Of a DNA stretch of 64,000 nt, positions 27,517-38,667 are shown piece by piece. The stretch is taken from assembly GCA_963822175.1 (NCBI GenBank), contig CAWGGJ010000003.1:682001-746000 (forward strand), in the 5' to 3' direction. A program made the position numbers and the translations under genes. The stretch's first letter is position 1, and every line of letters starts with the position of its first letter. The DNA is from FEB-25 sp963822175. GTDB lineage: Bacteria; Chloroflexota; Anaerolineae; Anaerolineales; UBA4823. The notes beneath the pieces were generated by a model. That model ran no database searches and had not been told where the DNA came from. It was given only the letters and a program-made list of their open reading frames with translations.

Positions 27517-27963
27517 ATGTCTGTCTTTCACAATGGTGTATTAATTGGGGGGCTGATCGCCTGGGCGATAGCCCAGACGGTTAAGGTGCCGATAGAATTC
27601 CTGCAGACCCACCGCTGGAACTGGGCGCTATTAGTCCAGGCTGGAGGCATGCCCAGCTCCCATGCTGCCCTGCTGGTAGCGGTCACCCATGGGATCGGGC
27701 TCTTTGCCGGTTATGATTCACCGTTATTTGCCCTGGCATTTGCCATGTGCATGATCGTCATTTATGATGCCACCGGCATCCGGCGGCAGGCTGGAATACA
27801 TGCCGAGATGATCAATGCCATGATCAACGACATGGCTGCTGGAAATCCATTAAAGGGAGAGCAGCTGCGGGAAGTGCTCGGTCATACCCCACTGGAGGTG
27901 TTGGGTGGTATCCTGCTCGGTGTGATCGTCGCTCAGCTCACCTGGATGGCCTGGGTAAAGTAG
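27517..27963 (+). CDS. Divergent PAP2 family membrane protein
   Basis: 148 residues with four predicted membrane helices. 'GGMPSSHAALLVAVTHGIG' carries the PSSH phosphatase motif, and 'VIYDATGIRRQAGIHAEMIN' is the signature of the short divergent PAP2 (DUF212) family. The fold relates to lipid phosphatases, but no substrate is established for this branch. It starts 10 bases after xseB and its end overlaps the convergent epimerase gene by 26 bases. Confidence 0.8.
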   Translation: MSVFHNGVLIGGLIAWAIAQTVKVPIEFLQTHRWNWALLVQAGGMPSSHAALLVAVTHGIGLFAGYDSPLFALAFAMCMIVIYDATGIRRQAGIHAEMINAMINDMAAGNPLKGEQLREVLGHTPLEVLGGILLGVIVAQLTWMAWVK

Positions 27964-28966
27964 GCTCTTTGCTTTGTTTTAATACCTGCTGGCGCTCAAA
28001 ATCGATCACCCGTTTCAGCGTGTCGTCCAGGGTGAAGTGAGGTTCATAGCCGATCAGCTGGTGGACCTTGGTTAGATCCGGCACCCGCCGGCGCATATCC
28101 TCGAAACCCGGGGCGTAGGCCTCCTCGTAGGGCACATAAATAATTTTGGACTGACTGCCCGTGGCCTGGATCACTCTTTCTGCCAGCTGGCGGATGGTCA
28201 CTTCCTCCGTCGACCCCACATTGAACACCTGGCCGACTGCCGCAGGGTTCGTCGATAATTTGACCATTGCACCGACGATATCCGCCACGTCGGCAAAACA
28301 GCGCGACTGCTCACCATCGCCATAGATGGTGATGGGCTCATTTGCCAATGCCTGGCGCACAAAGCGCGGCACCACCATGCCATAGCGACCCGTCTGGCGT
28401 GGACCGACGGTATTGAAGAAGCGCATCACCACCACCGGTAAACCGAACTGGTGGTAATATGCCAGCCCGAGGAATTCATCAATCGCCTTTGAGGTGGCGT
28501 AAGCCCAGCGGCTGTGGCTGGTGGGACCCATCACGCAATCATCCTCTTCATTAAACGGGACTTTAAGTCCCTTGCCATACACCTCGGAGGTGGAGGCCAG
28601 CATCACCTTGCAGCGGTAGCGGTTGGCTGTCGTCAGCACCGCTTCGGTGCCCATGATGTTGGTGGCAATCGTGTTCACCGGGTCTTCCACGATCAGCTTC
28701 ACCCCCACGACAGCCGCCAGGTGGATGATAATATCTGCCTCACTGGTGAGGCGGTCCAACACCTGGCTGTTGGTGATGGTCTCACGCACAAACTGGAAGC
28801 CCGGCATGGGTAATAAATGGGCGATGTTCTCCAGGCTTCCTGTAGATAGATCGTCAATCGCAACCACCTGGTGGCCACTATGCACCAGTGATTCGCATAA
28901 ATGGCTGCCAATGAACCCGGCCCCACCAGTCACCAAAATTTTTTCTTTCAGAATTTTCTCTTTCAT
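27938..28966 (-). CDS. NAD-dependent sugar-nucleotide epimerase/dehydratase
   Basis: 342 residues from the ATG at 28966, which has GGAGG upstream. The Rossmann motif 'GGAGFIGSHL' is near residue 15, and the catalytic YxxxK appears as 'YATSK'. 'FFNTVGPRQTGRYGMVVPRF' and 'GDGEQSRCFADVADIV' resemble extended short-chain dehydrogenases acting on UDP- or GDP-sugars, notably UDP-glucuronate decarboxylase-like and UDP-glucose 4-epimerase-like members. It probably makes a sugar donor for surface glycans. The exact reaction cannot be fixed. Confidence 0.8.
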   Translation of the reverse strand: MKEKILKEKILVTGGAGFIGSHLCESLVHSGHQVVAIDDLSTGSLENIAHLLPMPGFQFVRETITNSQVLDRLTSEADIIIHLAAVVGVKLIVEDPVNTIATNIMGTEAVLTTANRYRCKVMLASTSEVYGKGLKVPFNEEDDCVMGPTSHSRWAYATSKAIDEFLGLAYYHQFGLPVVVMRFFNTVGPRQTGRYGMVVPRFVRQALANEPITIYGDGEQSRCFADVADIVGAMVKLSTNPAAVGQVFNVGSTEEVTIRQLAERVIQATGSQSKIIYVPYEEAYAPGFEDMRRRVPDLTKVHQLIGYEPHFTLDDTLKRVIDFERQQVLKQSKEPTLPRPSR

Positions 28967-29093
28967 ATCATCCTCCAAGGTATGTTCTTATACAGATCCG
29001 ACAGGTTGGGTTGAGGTATCCATGGAAAAGACAGCAAGCAACGTAAAATTATGCAACTTCATTGTCAGGTCTGATTTCCACGATAAGGTCTAC

Positions 29094-31530
29094 TCAGTGC
29101 TTAGCGCATTGTGACTGGGTAAATGTTTGGCTGGTGTTGCCGTCCAGATCGGAAACCATAAATCCCACCAGGTAATCTCCTGCAGGGGCATAAACGGCAG
29201 ACCAGGTGAAGACGGTATCACTGCCGAAGGTGAACGTGTCGCCAGGCACTTCAACCACCTGGGTGACATTGCCGCTGGTATCCAAATCCATCCATTTTTG
29301 CAGGATGGTGAAGGTATCTCCAGTCGGAAGGGGTGATCTCTGCGGGAGCACCGGCATCATCCGTCCCCTGGTAACCATATACCTGGGTCAGCTTGCCATC
29401 CATAAAGAGCAGCTGGGCAAATCTTTGCTCGCCTAAATCAGCAAAGGTATAGGTCCCATTGAGAGCATAAACAGCTTCTTCTGCTGTGGCACCATAGGTA
29501 GTGGGAGTGAATAATGCCAGCGTAGAAGATGTTCCATCTGAAACAGAAAACAGAGAGCCATCCCAGGTGAAGTTGATCTTGAACGATTCACTATCCGGCC
29601 AGACCGGGTAATATATGCCGTTTAATTCGCGCGTTTCGGAGCTTTCTAGGTAATCCATATCCGCAACAAAGATCGAATTTGAGTTTGGATCATACAGCCC
29701 AATAAACAGGTACACATAGCCAATGTTCTCTCCACTGATGCTGGTGCTCAATTTTACCGATTCTCCAACAGAAAGCGAATCGCTCGAAGCTGTGATTCCT
29801 GATAATGTGATCGTCCCGGCCCCCGGTGCGCGGGAGTTAATCCCTGTGGTTGGGGCAACGGCTTCAGCGGCATCCGCAGTGAAGGAACGGTCATTGTAGT
29901 GATACGCCAGGAAATCATCCCATAATGAAGAAGTAACAAAACGTTCGGCAAGGATATTGTAGGATTGCGGACCGGTATAAGGTGAATTGTATGTGGTGGA
30001 GTTGGGGAAATAGATGGCAACCCCGGTGGAACCAGGCTTGCCCGTGCCATGTTTTTCGGCCACGATAACATTATTCATCGCCGTCATGACCGCATCCGCG
30101 GCCTGGGTAACCTCATTACTATTTACCTCCCGGGAGACAAGCTGCACAAAGTGACCCAGGTCAATGTAGGATGGACCAGATTGCTTGCCAAATACACTGG
30201 TGTAGGATTGGGCATAGTTTCTTGCAGAAGCAATGATCGATTGGTCCTCGCTCTGTAATAGATAAGCAAAATTGTTGAATTGTGCCATCAAGTCCGGTAG
30301 TGCATCCAGGTCCACTGCGGTGAGGGTTACACTGCGCCCAATTTGCTCTGCCAGCTGCCCGGCACTCACACTGTTGGTACTAAAAAAACTACCCATGGGT
30401 GAGCCCTGCCTGAGGAACTCCGCCCTGGCCTGGTCATCCACAATGCGCGAGTCCTGGTTTATATAAGTATCCACAACTTCTGAGGCCAGCTGTTGTGTGC
30501 TCATATCCGGGTTATCCACCAGCGCTTGCAGGAAAGCGGCATATGCCCATCCCAGGGATGGCTCAACTTCTTCCGAAGCTAGGGCTATGTGAGCATGTGG
30601 CTGTAATGCTGCATACACTTCCATCTGGCTCATCAGGCAGGCATCCATGCCGATGATATCCAGCTTTTCCACCCCGGTCTGGCTGCTGATTTCCGAAAGC
30701 GCCTGGTCGATCTCAGATAGGAAAAGGAAATCCTCACCCAGGCCGGTGGCCAATGGGGCAGGACTGCTATCCCTGCCTCCCGGTGCCGGGTCGCTCCACC
30801 CACCCGGCCAACCCATGCCGTGGTCAGACAGCACCAGGGCATAGCGATCGGCAGGGTAATTTTGCATCGCCCAGGTGACAAAATCCACCAGAGTATTTCC
30901 ATCAGCCATATTCACTTCACCCAGGTCATCCAGCAGCTGCGAGTTGATGCGGTCGAGATCCTCATCCTGTGTCACCAGGTAGCGGCGGACAGATGTCCAG
31001 TCACCATCGCCCTGGTAGGCACCCCGGTAGCGATCCAGCTGCGCTACAATGGTCACCCGGTCGGTCGATCCAGCTCGCTCGGCTTCGTTCAGGTCGACAA
31101 AAATATCCTGCTCCAATACCTGGTCATCTGCATCGTCGTACAGCATGATCAACCATTTTTGACCTGACTGACCTGTGACGGGTACCCGGGTTGGGCGTGG
31201 CGTGTTGGTAGGACCGCTTTCCACCAGCGGACTGCTTTCGGTCGGTGGTTCGTAGAGTGGGGCAGATGTGTCCCCTTCACTCCCACCGCCCCCACCCAGC
31301 AGGACATATAGAATGATGACGATGACGACGATCACCCCGCCACACCCACCCAGCTTACCTTTGGTGGGAATATTCATTCCGCCCCCCAGGCTGGGTCGAT
31401 ATGAGCCACCCCCGCTTCCGCCGGTTCCCCCAGTGCTGCTCGAGGGAGGCCTGCTTGGGGCTTCAGCGCGCTCAGTGGGTTTATCTGCCTTGCGGCGCCG
31501 TTGGACATCAATTTCAGGTTCGTTGCTCAT
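29094..31530 (-). CDS. Clostripain (C11) family protease, membrane-anchored, frameshifted near its C-terminus
   Basis: The ATG at 31530 has AAGGAG upstream. A Gly/Ser/Arg-rich N-terminal region is followed by one membrane helix ('CGGVIVVIVIILYVLLGGG') and the C11 caspase-like domain with the catalytic His in 'LVLSDHGMGW' and Cys in 'IIGMDACLMSQ'. A beta-rich C-terminal region follows. The main frame ends near 29251, but about 29325-29335, at CCCCTTCC, the reading passes to another frame that continues the same domain ('GDTFTILQKWMDLDTSGN') to a stop at 29094. One indel therefore separates about 80 C-terminal residues. It could be a sequence error or a real truncation. The family cleaves after Arg. 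Confidence 0.75.
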
Positions 31531-31672
31531 AGCGCATCTCCTTCCGGAGGTCATTGGTGATTATAGGATTGTAATACAATATTTTATCCGATGATAAATG
31601 AAACATCACCCATTTTTCCCTCATCCATTTTAGTGGAGTCCATTTACTTAAAGCATTGTGATCAGATGGCTA

Positions 31673-31700
31673 TTGTAATTGTGAATAATGGCGCGATAAT
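31673..31700 (+). promoter_or_regulatory. Putative promoter of beta-helix copy 1
   Basis: TTGTAA and GATAAT are separated by 16 bases, about 120 bases before the ATG. The same arrangement stands at the same distance before copies 2 and 3. Confidence 0.45.
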
Positions 31701-31819
31701 AGGTATCAGCATCCGTATGTCCCACTATTTTGACTGAGGGAGATAGATATTCGGAAATATTAGAACCAGCCAAAGTGGAATTATCATTTAATTGCGAGCA
31801 TGAAGTGAGGAGGGTTACC

Positions 31820-34800
31820 ATGAGGAAAAAAGCTGCTTTCATAGTCCTTATTTTTATTCTTAGTCTTGGGTTGACACTTGCCTGGTTGTTAGGTGCACAG
31901 GCTTCTCCGGGTGTTGCCGCTTCTCCCTCTGCAGATCTGCACGTCTGCCTATCGGGCTGTTCATATGAAAACGTGCAGGATGCGGTGGATGCTAGCCATC
32001 GATGGGGATATCATCAAAGTGGCTGAGGGCACCTATACCGGTGTGAGTGCCCGCGAAGGGATCACCCAGATGGTCTACATCAGCGAGTCGATCACCATCC
32101 AGGGCGGCTACACCACGAGTGACTGGGAAACCCCAGAACCGGAGGTCAACATCACCACGCTGGATGCCAGGGGCAAGGGCGCGTGCTGTATATAGTGGGC
32201 ATCTTTACTTCAAGCATCGCGGACTGCATATCACAGGTGGTAATGCCACAGGTCTTGAGCCTAACCAGAACGGTGGTGGGATTTATATGGATGCAAGTTG
32301 GAACTGGGACGAAGAACCAGCTCATTTACAGATAATCATATCTATGGAAACATAGCCAGCAAGGCGGTGGGGTCAATGATGACAGTTATGGCTCAGTGTA
32401 TAGTGGAAACACCTTCAGCTCGAATTCTGCAGATGAGGGGTGGTGGGATGGCTACTAGATACTCTTCCCAATAAAGAACAACGTTTTGAGGAGAACAGCG
32501 CTTCTTCGGGTGGTGGACTGGCAGTACTGTATGGAAGTGTCATTCTGCAAGGCAATACTTTCACTGGTAATAGTGCTGGAAATTCAGGCGGTGGGTTGTT
32601 CAGCTACAATAGTGAATTGGTTTCTGACGCAGATAGTTTCAAATCAAATAGCGCACAATATGGTGGTGGATTGGCCATTTAAAACCCGATTGGCAGAGCT
32701 GGCAATATGTCAAAGTGGTCAATACCCTTGTTACAAACAACCAGGCTAGCGTAGAGGGAACGGGCATCTACATCTCCGGCATCTTGCTCCATTTGTGGCA
32801 TACCACTCTGGCAAGTAATACCGGTGGGGATGGCAGCGGGCTCGCCATCGGTAACTACAATCCCGGGTCTGAAGCGTACATATCCAATGTGGACCTACGC
32901 AATACGATTGTAGCGAGCCAAACCATCGGCTTGAACGTCAGCGACGGCAGCTCGGTAGCGTTGATAGCATCTTGTGGTACAGACCCCATCACCGTTACGA
33001 GGTACCTGCGGCAGAAGTGTCACTGGTCAACCAGCTTACCGGCGACCCAGATTTCAGCGACCCCGACAACGGCAATTTCCATATCGGCCCAGCTTCAGCT
33101 GCACGTGACACCGGGATGGTGAGTGGGTACCACCGACCTTGATGGATTCGTGCGTCCTATGGGGTTCGGTTATGACCTGGGTGCCTATGAACATGCAGAT
33201 GCTGCCTCAGCCTGCTTAAACGCCTTCGCTGAGCGGTGCCAATGTGGGCGCGAGCTAACTTATCAAATTGTTCTCACCAGCACCGGTGTGGGAGACATAT
33301 CAATGTCGTGTTCACCGACACACTGGACAGCCCTGCCCGCGTCATATCAGTTGATCATGAAGGGAACTGCATCATCGAAGACCAGGTGGGGTGGTAGGGT
33401 CGTCTGTGAACCCGGTAACCTGAACATCGGTGATGTGATCAATGTCCTGGTTACAGTTGAAATTGACGCCAGTACGCCCTCAGACAGGCGCTGACCAACA
33501 CGGTTACCGCGCGGTCAGACAAGGCTGGCACAGTACCCAGTCGATCATGTATGCCCAGGACTGTCACGTGCGTATCGGCGATAGCCCATCCGAATACACC
33601 TCTACCAGGCTGCTGTTGATGCGGCTTACCCTTTTGCTTGATCAAGGTGGCAGGCACCTGCGTCGGAGTGTTTGGACCAGAGGATATCCGTCAACAGGTT
33701 TACCTGGATAAGAGCTGACCATCCAGGGAGGATATAACACCAGCAACTGGACCACGCCTGAACCTGAGACTCAACATCACCACTCTGGACGCTCTGCGGC
33801 CTGGGTCGTGTGTTCTATATCCTGGGTGATAGCGGCCTCAACACAATCACCATTGATGGCTTTGACATCACCGGAGGGAATGCTTATGGGCAGATCGGAG
33901 ACCACGATCCAAATGGGAGAAATGGAAGCTCAGGTGGAGGAATTTATATCTACGGTGGGAATGAACAGATCACGCTATCCAACAACCACATCTATAACAA
34001 CACAGCCAACGGCGGTGGGGGTTTGACCACCAGCTTCTGCAGTGGAACCCAACTCATCAATGACACCTTCACTGGTAACTACGCTGGGAGTGGAGGTGGT
34101 GGGTATTACCTGCATGCTGGTGGTGCTAATCTGACAGATGTGATCTTCGACTCAAATATTACCGCTGGTAACGGCGGAGGGATCGATGTGATTGCTGGTA
34201 ATGCCAATATCGTACGCGGAGCATTTATCAATAATCAAGCTGGTGGAATTGGTGGTGCAATGCGAGCTGAAATGGGCTGGTCTATCAACGAGTAAGTTAT
34301 CTACTCCAATACAGCTAAGTATGGTGGCGGGATCGGAATATCTGATTTCACGAATTGGTCCACGTACACCAGCATCATCAACACAGAGATTGCTGGTAAT
34401 TCAGCCAGCCAGGAGGGCTCGGGGGTATTCATCCCTTCGGGTCAAGTTTACATCTGCTTCATACTACCATAGCACGCAACACGGACGGGGATGGGAGTGG
34501 TGTGACCTTGGTTGGTATGACTGGATGTCGCCAGGTGTCTCAACTTTGCTGATGACGGATACCATCCTTGCCAACCAAGAGGTGGGTATCAAGGTGCAGT
34601 GATGCCAGCACGGTCACGGTAAACAGCGTGCTCTGGTTTGCCAATACAGATGAACGTCTGGCAATCGGATGATGCCACGGTGTATCTGTCGAACGAACAT
34701 ACGGGCGACCCGCTCTTCCTCAACCCAGATTTCGGTGACTATCACATCGGCGAAACCTCTGCTGCCGGGATATGGGTGTGCCGAGTGGAGTGACGCTGGG

Positions 34801-34901
34801 ATATAGACGGTGAGCGCCGCCCAATGGGTCCAGCCTGGGACCTGGGTGCAGACGAGTATTTTCTGAACTCGATCTTTCTGCCATTGACCATACGTCATTA
34901 A
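31820..34901 (+). pseudogene. Beta-helix surface protein, copy 1, heavily decayed
   Basis: The ATG at 31820 has GAGGAGG and encodes a signal peptide matching copies 2 and 3. Reading switches frame near 31990 and many more times, with several stops, but all three frames together give the same domain order as the intact copy: beta-helix, DUF11-like domain, second beta-helix, and the tail 'FLPLTIRH' ending at TAA 34899-34901. The indels are frequent (one every few hundred bases), much denser than in nearby genes, which argues for true decay of a redundant copy, although assembly trouble in a tandem repeat could add to it. Confidence 0.8.
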
Positions 34902-34944
34902 TAACCTGGTAGTTTATAGCTGGTCTAACAGTTGATATAAAACA

Positions 34945-34975
34945 ACGCCTCGCTGATGCGAGGCGTTTGTTTTAC
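34945..34975 (+). terminator. Terminator after beta-helix copy 1
   Basis: The stem ACGCCTCGC/GCGAGGCGT with a four-base loop is followed by TTGTTTTA. A longer version of the same hairpin follows copy 2. Confidence 0.7.
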
Positions 34976-35101
34976 TTGACACGATGGAATTATTCCCAAA
35001 TTACTAACTGTTTCCTCCCCGTATCTGTGGTAAAATTTACACCTTTCTTAGGCGGACAGGATTTCCAATAAAAATCATTGATCCATTGTGGTGTTGTGGA
35101 G

Positions 35102-35129
35102 TTGTAATTGTGAATAATGGCGCGATAAT
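35102..35129 (+). promoter_or_regulatory. Putative promoter of beta-helix copy 2
   Basis: TTGTAA (35102-35107) and GATAAT (35124-35129) with a 16-base spacer, in a stretch almost identical to the one before copy 1. Confidence 0.45.
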
Positions 35130-35246
35130 AGGTTCAGCATCCGTACATCCCACTGTTTTGACTGGGGTAGATAGATATTCGAAAAAACATAATCAGCCAA
35201 CGTGAAATCATCATTCAATCGCTAGTATGAAGTGAGGAGGGTTACC

Positions 35247-38200
35247 ATGAGGAATAAAGCTGCTTTCATAGTCATTATTTTTATTCTTAGCGGTGGGTTG
35301 ACCTTTGCCTGGTTGTTAGGTGCCCAGGCTTCTCCGGGTGTTGCCGCTTCTCCCACTGCAGAGCTGCACGTCTGCCCATCGGCCTGCCCATATGAAAATG
35401 TGCAGGATGCGGTGGATGCTGCTACCGATGGGGACATCGTCAAAGTGGCTGAGGGCACCTATACCGGCGTGAGTGCCCGCGAAGGGATCACCCAGATGGT
35501 CTACCTGAGCAAGACCATAACCATCCAGGGCGGCTACACCACCAGTGACTGGGTTACACCTAATCCGGAGGTCAATATCACCACGCTGGATGCCCAGGGG
35601 CAGGGGCGCGTGCTGTATATCGAAGGGGGTTATTGGGGTACTCCCACCATTGCTGGTCTTCATATCACCGGTGGTGACGCCCTCGAACAAGCGAATGACC
35701 AAAATGGCGGTGGGGTGTACTGTTCACGGGGATACGGGATCACGCTTTCAAACAACCACATCTTCGAAAATACTGCCCAGGAGGGCGGTGGGGTCTATAT
35801 GGATAGAGGCCATAACGCCACTTTTAATGGGAATACCATTAGCTCAAATACTGCCGAGGCGAATGGCGGAGGGATCGCATTTTTACAAGGAGGAATATTA
35901 TTAACTGAAAATGCCATCACCGCTAACACAGCTGGCCAGGGAGGCGGGCTGGTAACGCGATATAGCAATGTTACCCTCAATGGGAACACCTGCAGCTTCA
36001 ATATTGCTTATACTGAGGGTGGTTGTATGTTTGTGTTCAATAGCACGCTGGAACTCGATGCTAATGTCATTAATTCGAACATTGCTGAACGAGGTGGTGG
36101 GATGGCAAGTTTTGGTTCCCAGGAATCAGCAGGTTAACACACTTGTGGCCGACAACCTGGCCAGCCTGGAGGGATCTGGGATGTATATCTCAGGCTCCTC
36201 AATCCATCTTTGGCACACCACCCTGGTGCGCGACCTCGGGAGCCCGGTCAGCGGGATCGCAATCGGTAGCTGGAACCCCTGGTCAGGGTCAGACTCCTCG
36301 ACGGTAGCTTTGACCAACACGATACTGGTGAGCCAAAACGTGGGGATGGACGTCACGGATGGCAGCCTGGTCGATGTAGACAACATTCTTTGGTATAACA
36401 CCCCCATCACTATATCGCAGGTGCTTTCGGCAGTGGTGATGGTAGAGAACCAGATCACAGGCGACCCAGACTTCATGGATCCAAGCAGTGGAGACTACCA
36501 TATCGGTGTAGCTTCTGCCGCGCACGACGTCGGAATAGAGGCTGGGGTAACGACTGATATCGACAGCCAGGTGCGGCCAATGGGTTTCGGTTATGATCTT
36601 GGCGCGGATGAATTCGGCGAGGCTGCTTTAAGCCTGATTTTAGGTCCTTCCCTGGTGGGGGTAAACGTGGGGTCGGAATTGACCTATCAGATCGTGCTGA
36701 CCAGCAGTGGGACAATGAATACCAGCGGGGTGGTACTAACTGACACACTCGATACCATGCAACGGGCGATTGGGGTTGAGGCACCCGGTGGGAACTGCAC
36801 GATCGAGGACCCGGGGTGGGGAGGCAGGGTGGTGTGCGCTCCTGGCACACTTTATCCCAACGAAGTCGTCACCATCTTGCTCACCGCCCAGGTGTCTGGC
36901 TCGGTTCCCTTGGGACAGGCAATGAGTAACCAGGTTGTGGCTAGTGCTAATGAGACGATCAACCGCACCAAACAGGTAACGGTGTATGCCCAGGATTGCC
37001 ATGTGCGCATTGGGAATGAGGTGACAGAATATTCTTCCGTCCAATACGCAGTGGACGCAGCCTATCCCACTGCACTGATCAAGGTGGCTGGCACCTGCAT
37101 GGGTGTGTACGGCTCTGAGGGCTGGCAGCAACAAGGTTATCTGGATCAGAGCCTGACCATCCAGGGCGGCTATACCACCACCAACTGGACCACGCCGGAT
37201 CCAGAGCTTAATATCACCACGCTGGATGCGCGCGGGCACGGGCGAGTGTTTTTCATCACTGAAACTGATGATATCGTCATCGATGGTTTGTATATCACTG
37301 GTGGGGATGCAAGCGAGCAACTTGGCGGTGAACATGGTCAGGGCGCAGGAGGAGGGCTGCTATGCTGGATTGCGCAAATTTCACTGACCAACAACCACAT
37401 CTTTGAAAACACCTCTGGAGGTATGTACACGGGTTTCTGCAACGGGGATATCATTGGGAACACATTCAGCGAAAATATTGGCACCGGATTATATTTGCAT
37501 GCCAGTGGGCCTGTGTATGTTATTGAAAATATCTTCGACTCGAACAGCGGTACAGATGGAGGTGGAATGTGGGTGGATAATACCGGCGCTTACCTCTACA
37601 GGAATATCTTCACCCATAACACCGCTGTTAATGGTGGTGGGCTGTTCCTGTACTTGAGTGGGCCGATGAACGAGGATGGGTCACCCGCGACTAAGTCACT
37701 TCTCAACGAGAACATCATCGTTTCAAATACAGCTGAACGTGGCGGTGGACTGGTAATCACAAATGACGGAAGTGGGACTGGCACCTTAACTAACACAGTT
37801 ATCGTCGATAACCAGGCTAGTATCGAGGGTGCTGGGATATATATTAATCAAGCTCTCAATGTCAAATTGTTGCAGACCACTCTTGCCCGCAATCGCGGCG
37901 GGGATGGCAGTGGCGTGTGTATTGGTGAATCACCCATAGGAGGTCAACAGCCATGGCACTCTACCGTGGTCATGACCAACACCATCCTGGCCTTTCAGGA
38001 TATAGGAATCCGGGTGACTGAAGCGAGTACCCTCACTGTAAATGGTGTACTATGGTTTGCCAATACAGATGATGTCTGGCAATCGAACGATGCCACGGTG
38101 TACCTGTCAAACGAACATACTGGCGATCCGCTCTTCCTCAACCCCGATTTCGGTGACTATCACATTGGCGAACCTCTGCCGCCCGGGATATGGGTGTGCC

Positions 38201-38318
38201 GAGTGGAGTATCGTTGGACATAGACGGCGAGCGTCGTCCGATGGGTCCAGCCTGGGACCTGGGTGCAGACGAGTACTTCCTGAACTCGCTCTTTCTGCCA
38301 TTGACCCTGCGGAATTAA
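35247..38318 (+). pseudogene. Beta-helix surface protein, copy 2, two frameshifts
   Basis: From the ATG at 35247 the frame is open to 36137, then continues in another frame from about 36110 to 38223, and the last part is read in a third frame to TAA 38316-38318. The second break is a single missing base in 'GGCGAA.CCTCTGCC' near 38170, judged against copy 3. With both breaks repaired, the product would match copy 3 in length and domain order, ending in 'FLPLTLRN'. Only two indels exist in 3 kb, so this copy is either freshly inactivated or intact in the cell and misread. Confidence 0.75.
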
Positions 38319-38356
38319 TAAAACTAGATATTTATCTGAGGTCTTCCAGTTGGTAA

Positions 38357-38393
38357 AAAACATACGCCTCGCATGATGCGAGGCGTATGTTTT
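38357..38393 (+). terminator. Terminator after beta-helix copy 2
   Basis: A perfect 17-bp stem, AAAACATACGCCTCGCA paired with its complement around a TGA loop, ends in TTTT. Confidence 0.8.
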
Positions 38394-38523
38394 ACTCGAC
38401 ACGATGGATTAATTCCCAAATTACTAACTTTTTTTCCCTGATTTGTGGTATTAAAATTGATGCCTTTCTGAGGCAAACAGGATCGCTTATAGAAAATTAT
38501 TGATATGTTTGTCTAGTTTAGAG

Positions 38524-38551
38524 TTGCATTTATAAATATTAGCGCGATAAT
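38524..38551 (+). promoter_or_regulatory. Putative promoter of beta-helix copy 3
   Basis: TTGCAT and GATAAT with a 16-base spacer, in the same position relative to the start codon as in copies 1 and 2. Confidence 0.4.
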
Positions 38552-38667
38552 TGGATAAGTATCCGTACACTCCACTTTTCTGACCAGGGGAGGCAGAGAT
38601 AAGCAGAGCAGGAACAGCCAAAGTGGAATCATCATTCAATTGCTATCATGAAGCGAGGAGGGTTACC

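Noticed and set aside
31648..31842. Minus-strand frame that looks like a small lipoprotein ('LLTSCSQL')
   Set aside because: It is the complement of the conserved leader and signal-peptide region of beta-helix copy 1, has no ribosome site, and the frame is not kept in the matching leaders of copies 2 and 3.
31820..35246. Several separate small genes in copy 1
   Set aside because: The many short frames join end to end to give the same domain order as intact copy 3, so they are pieces of one broken gene.
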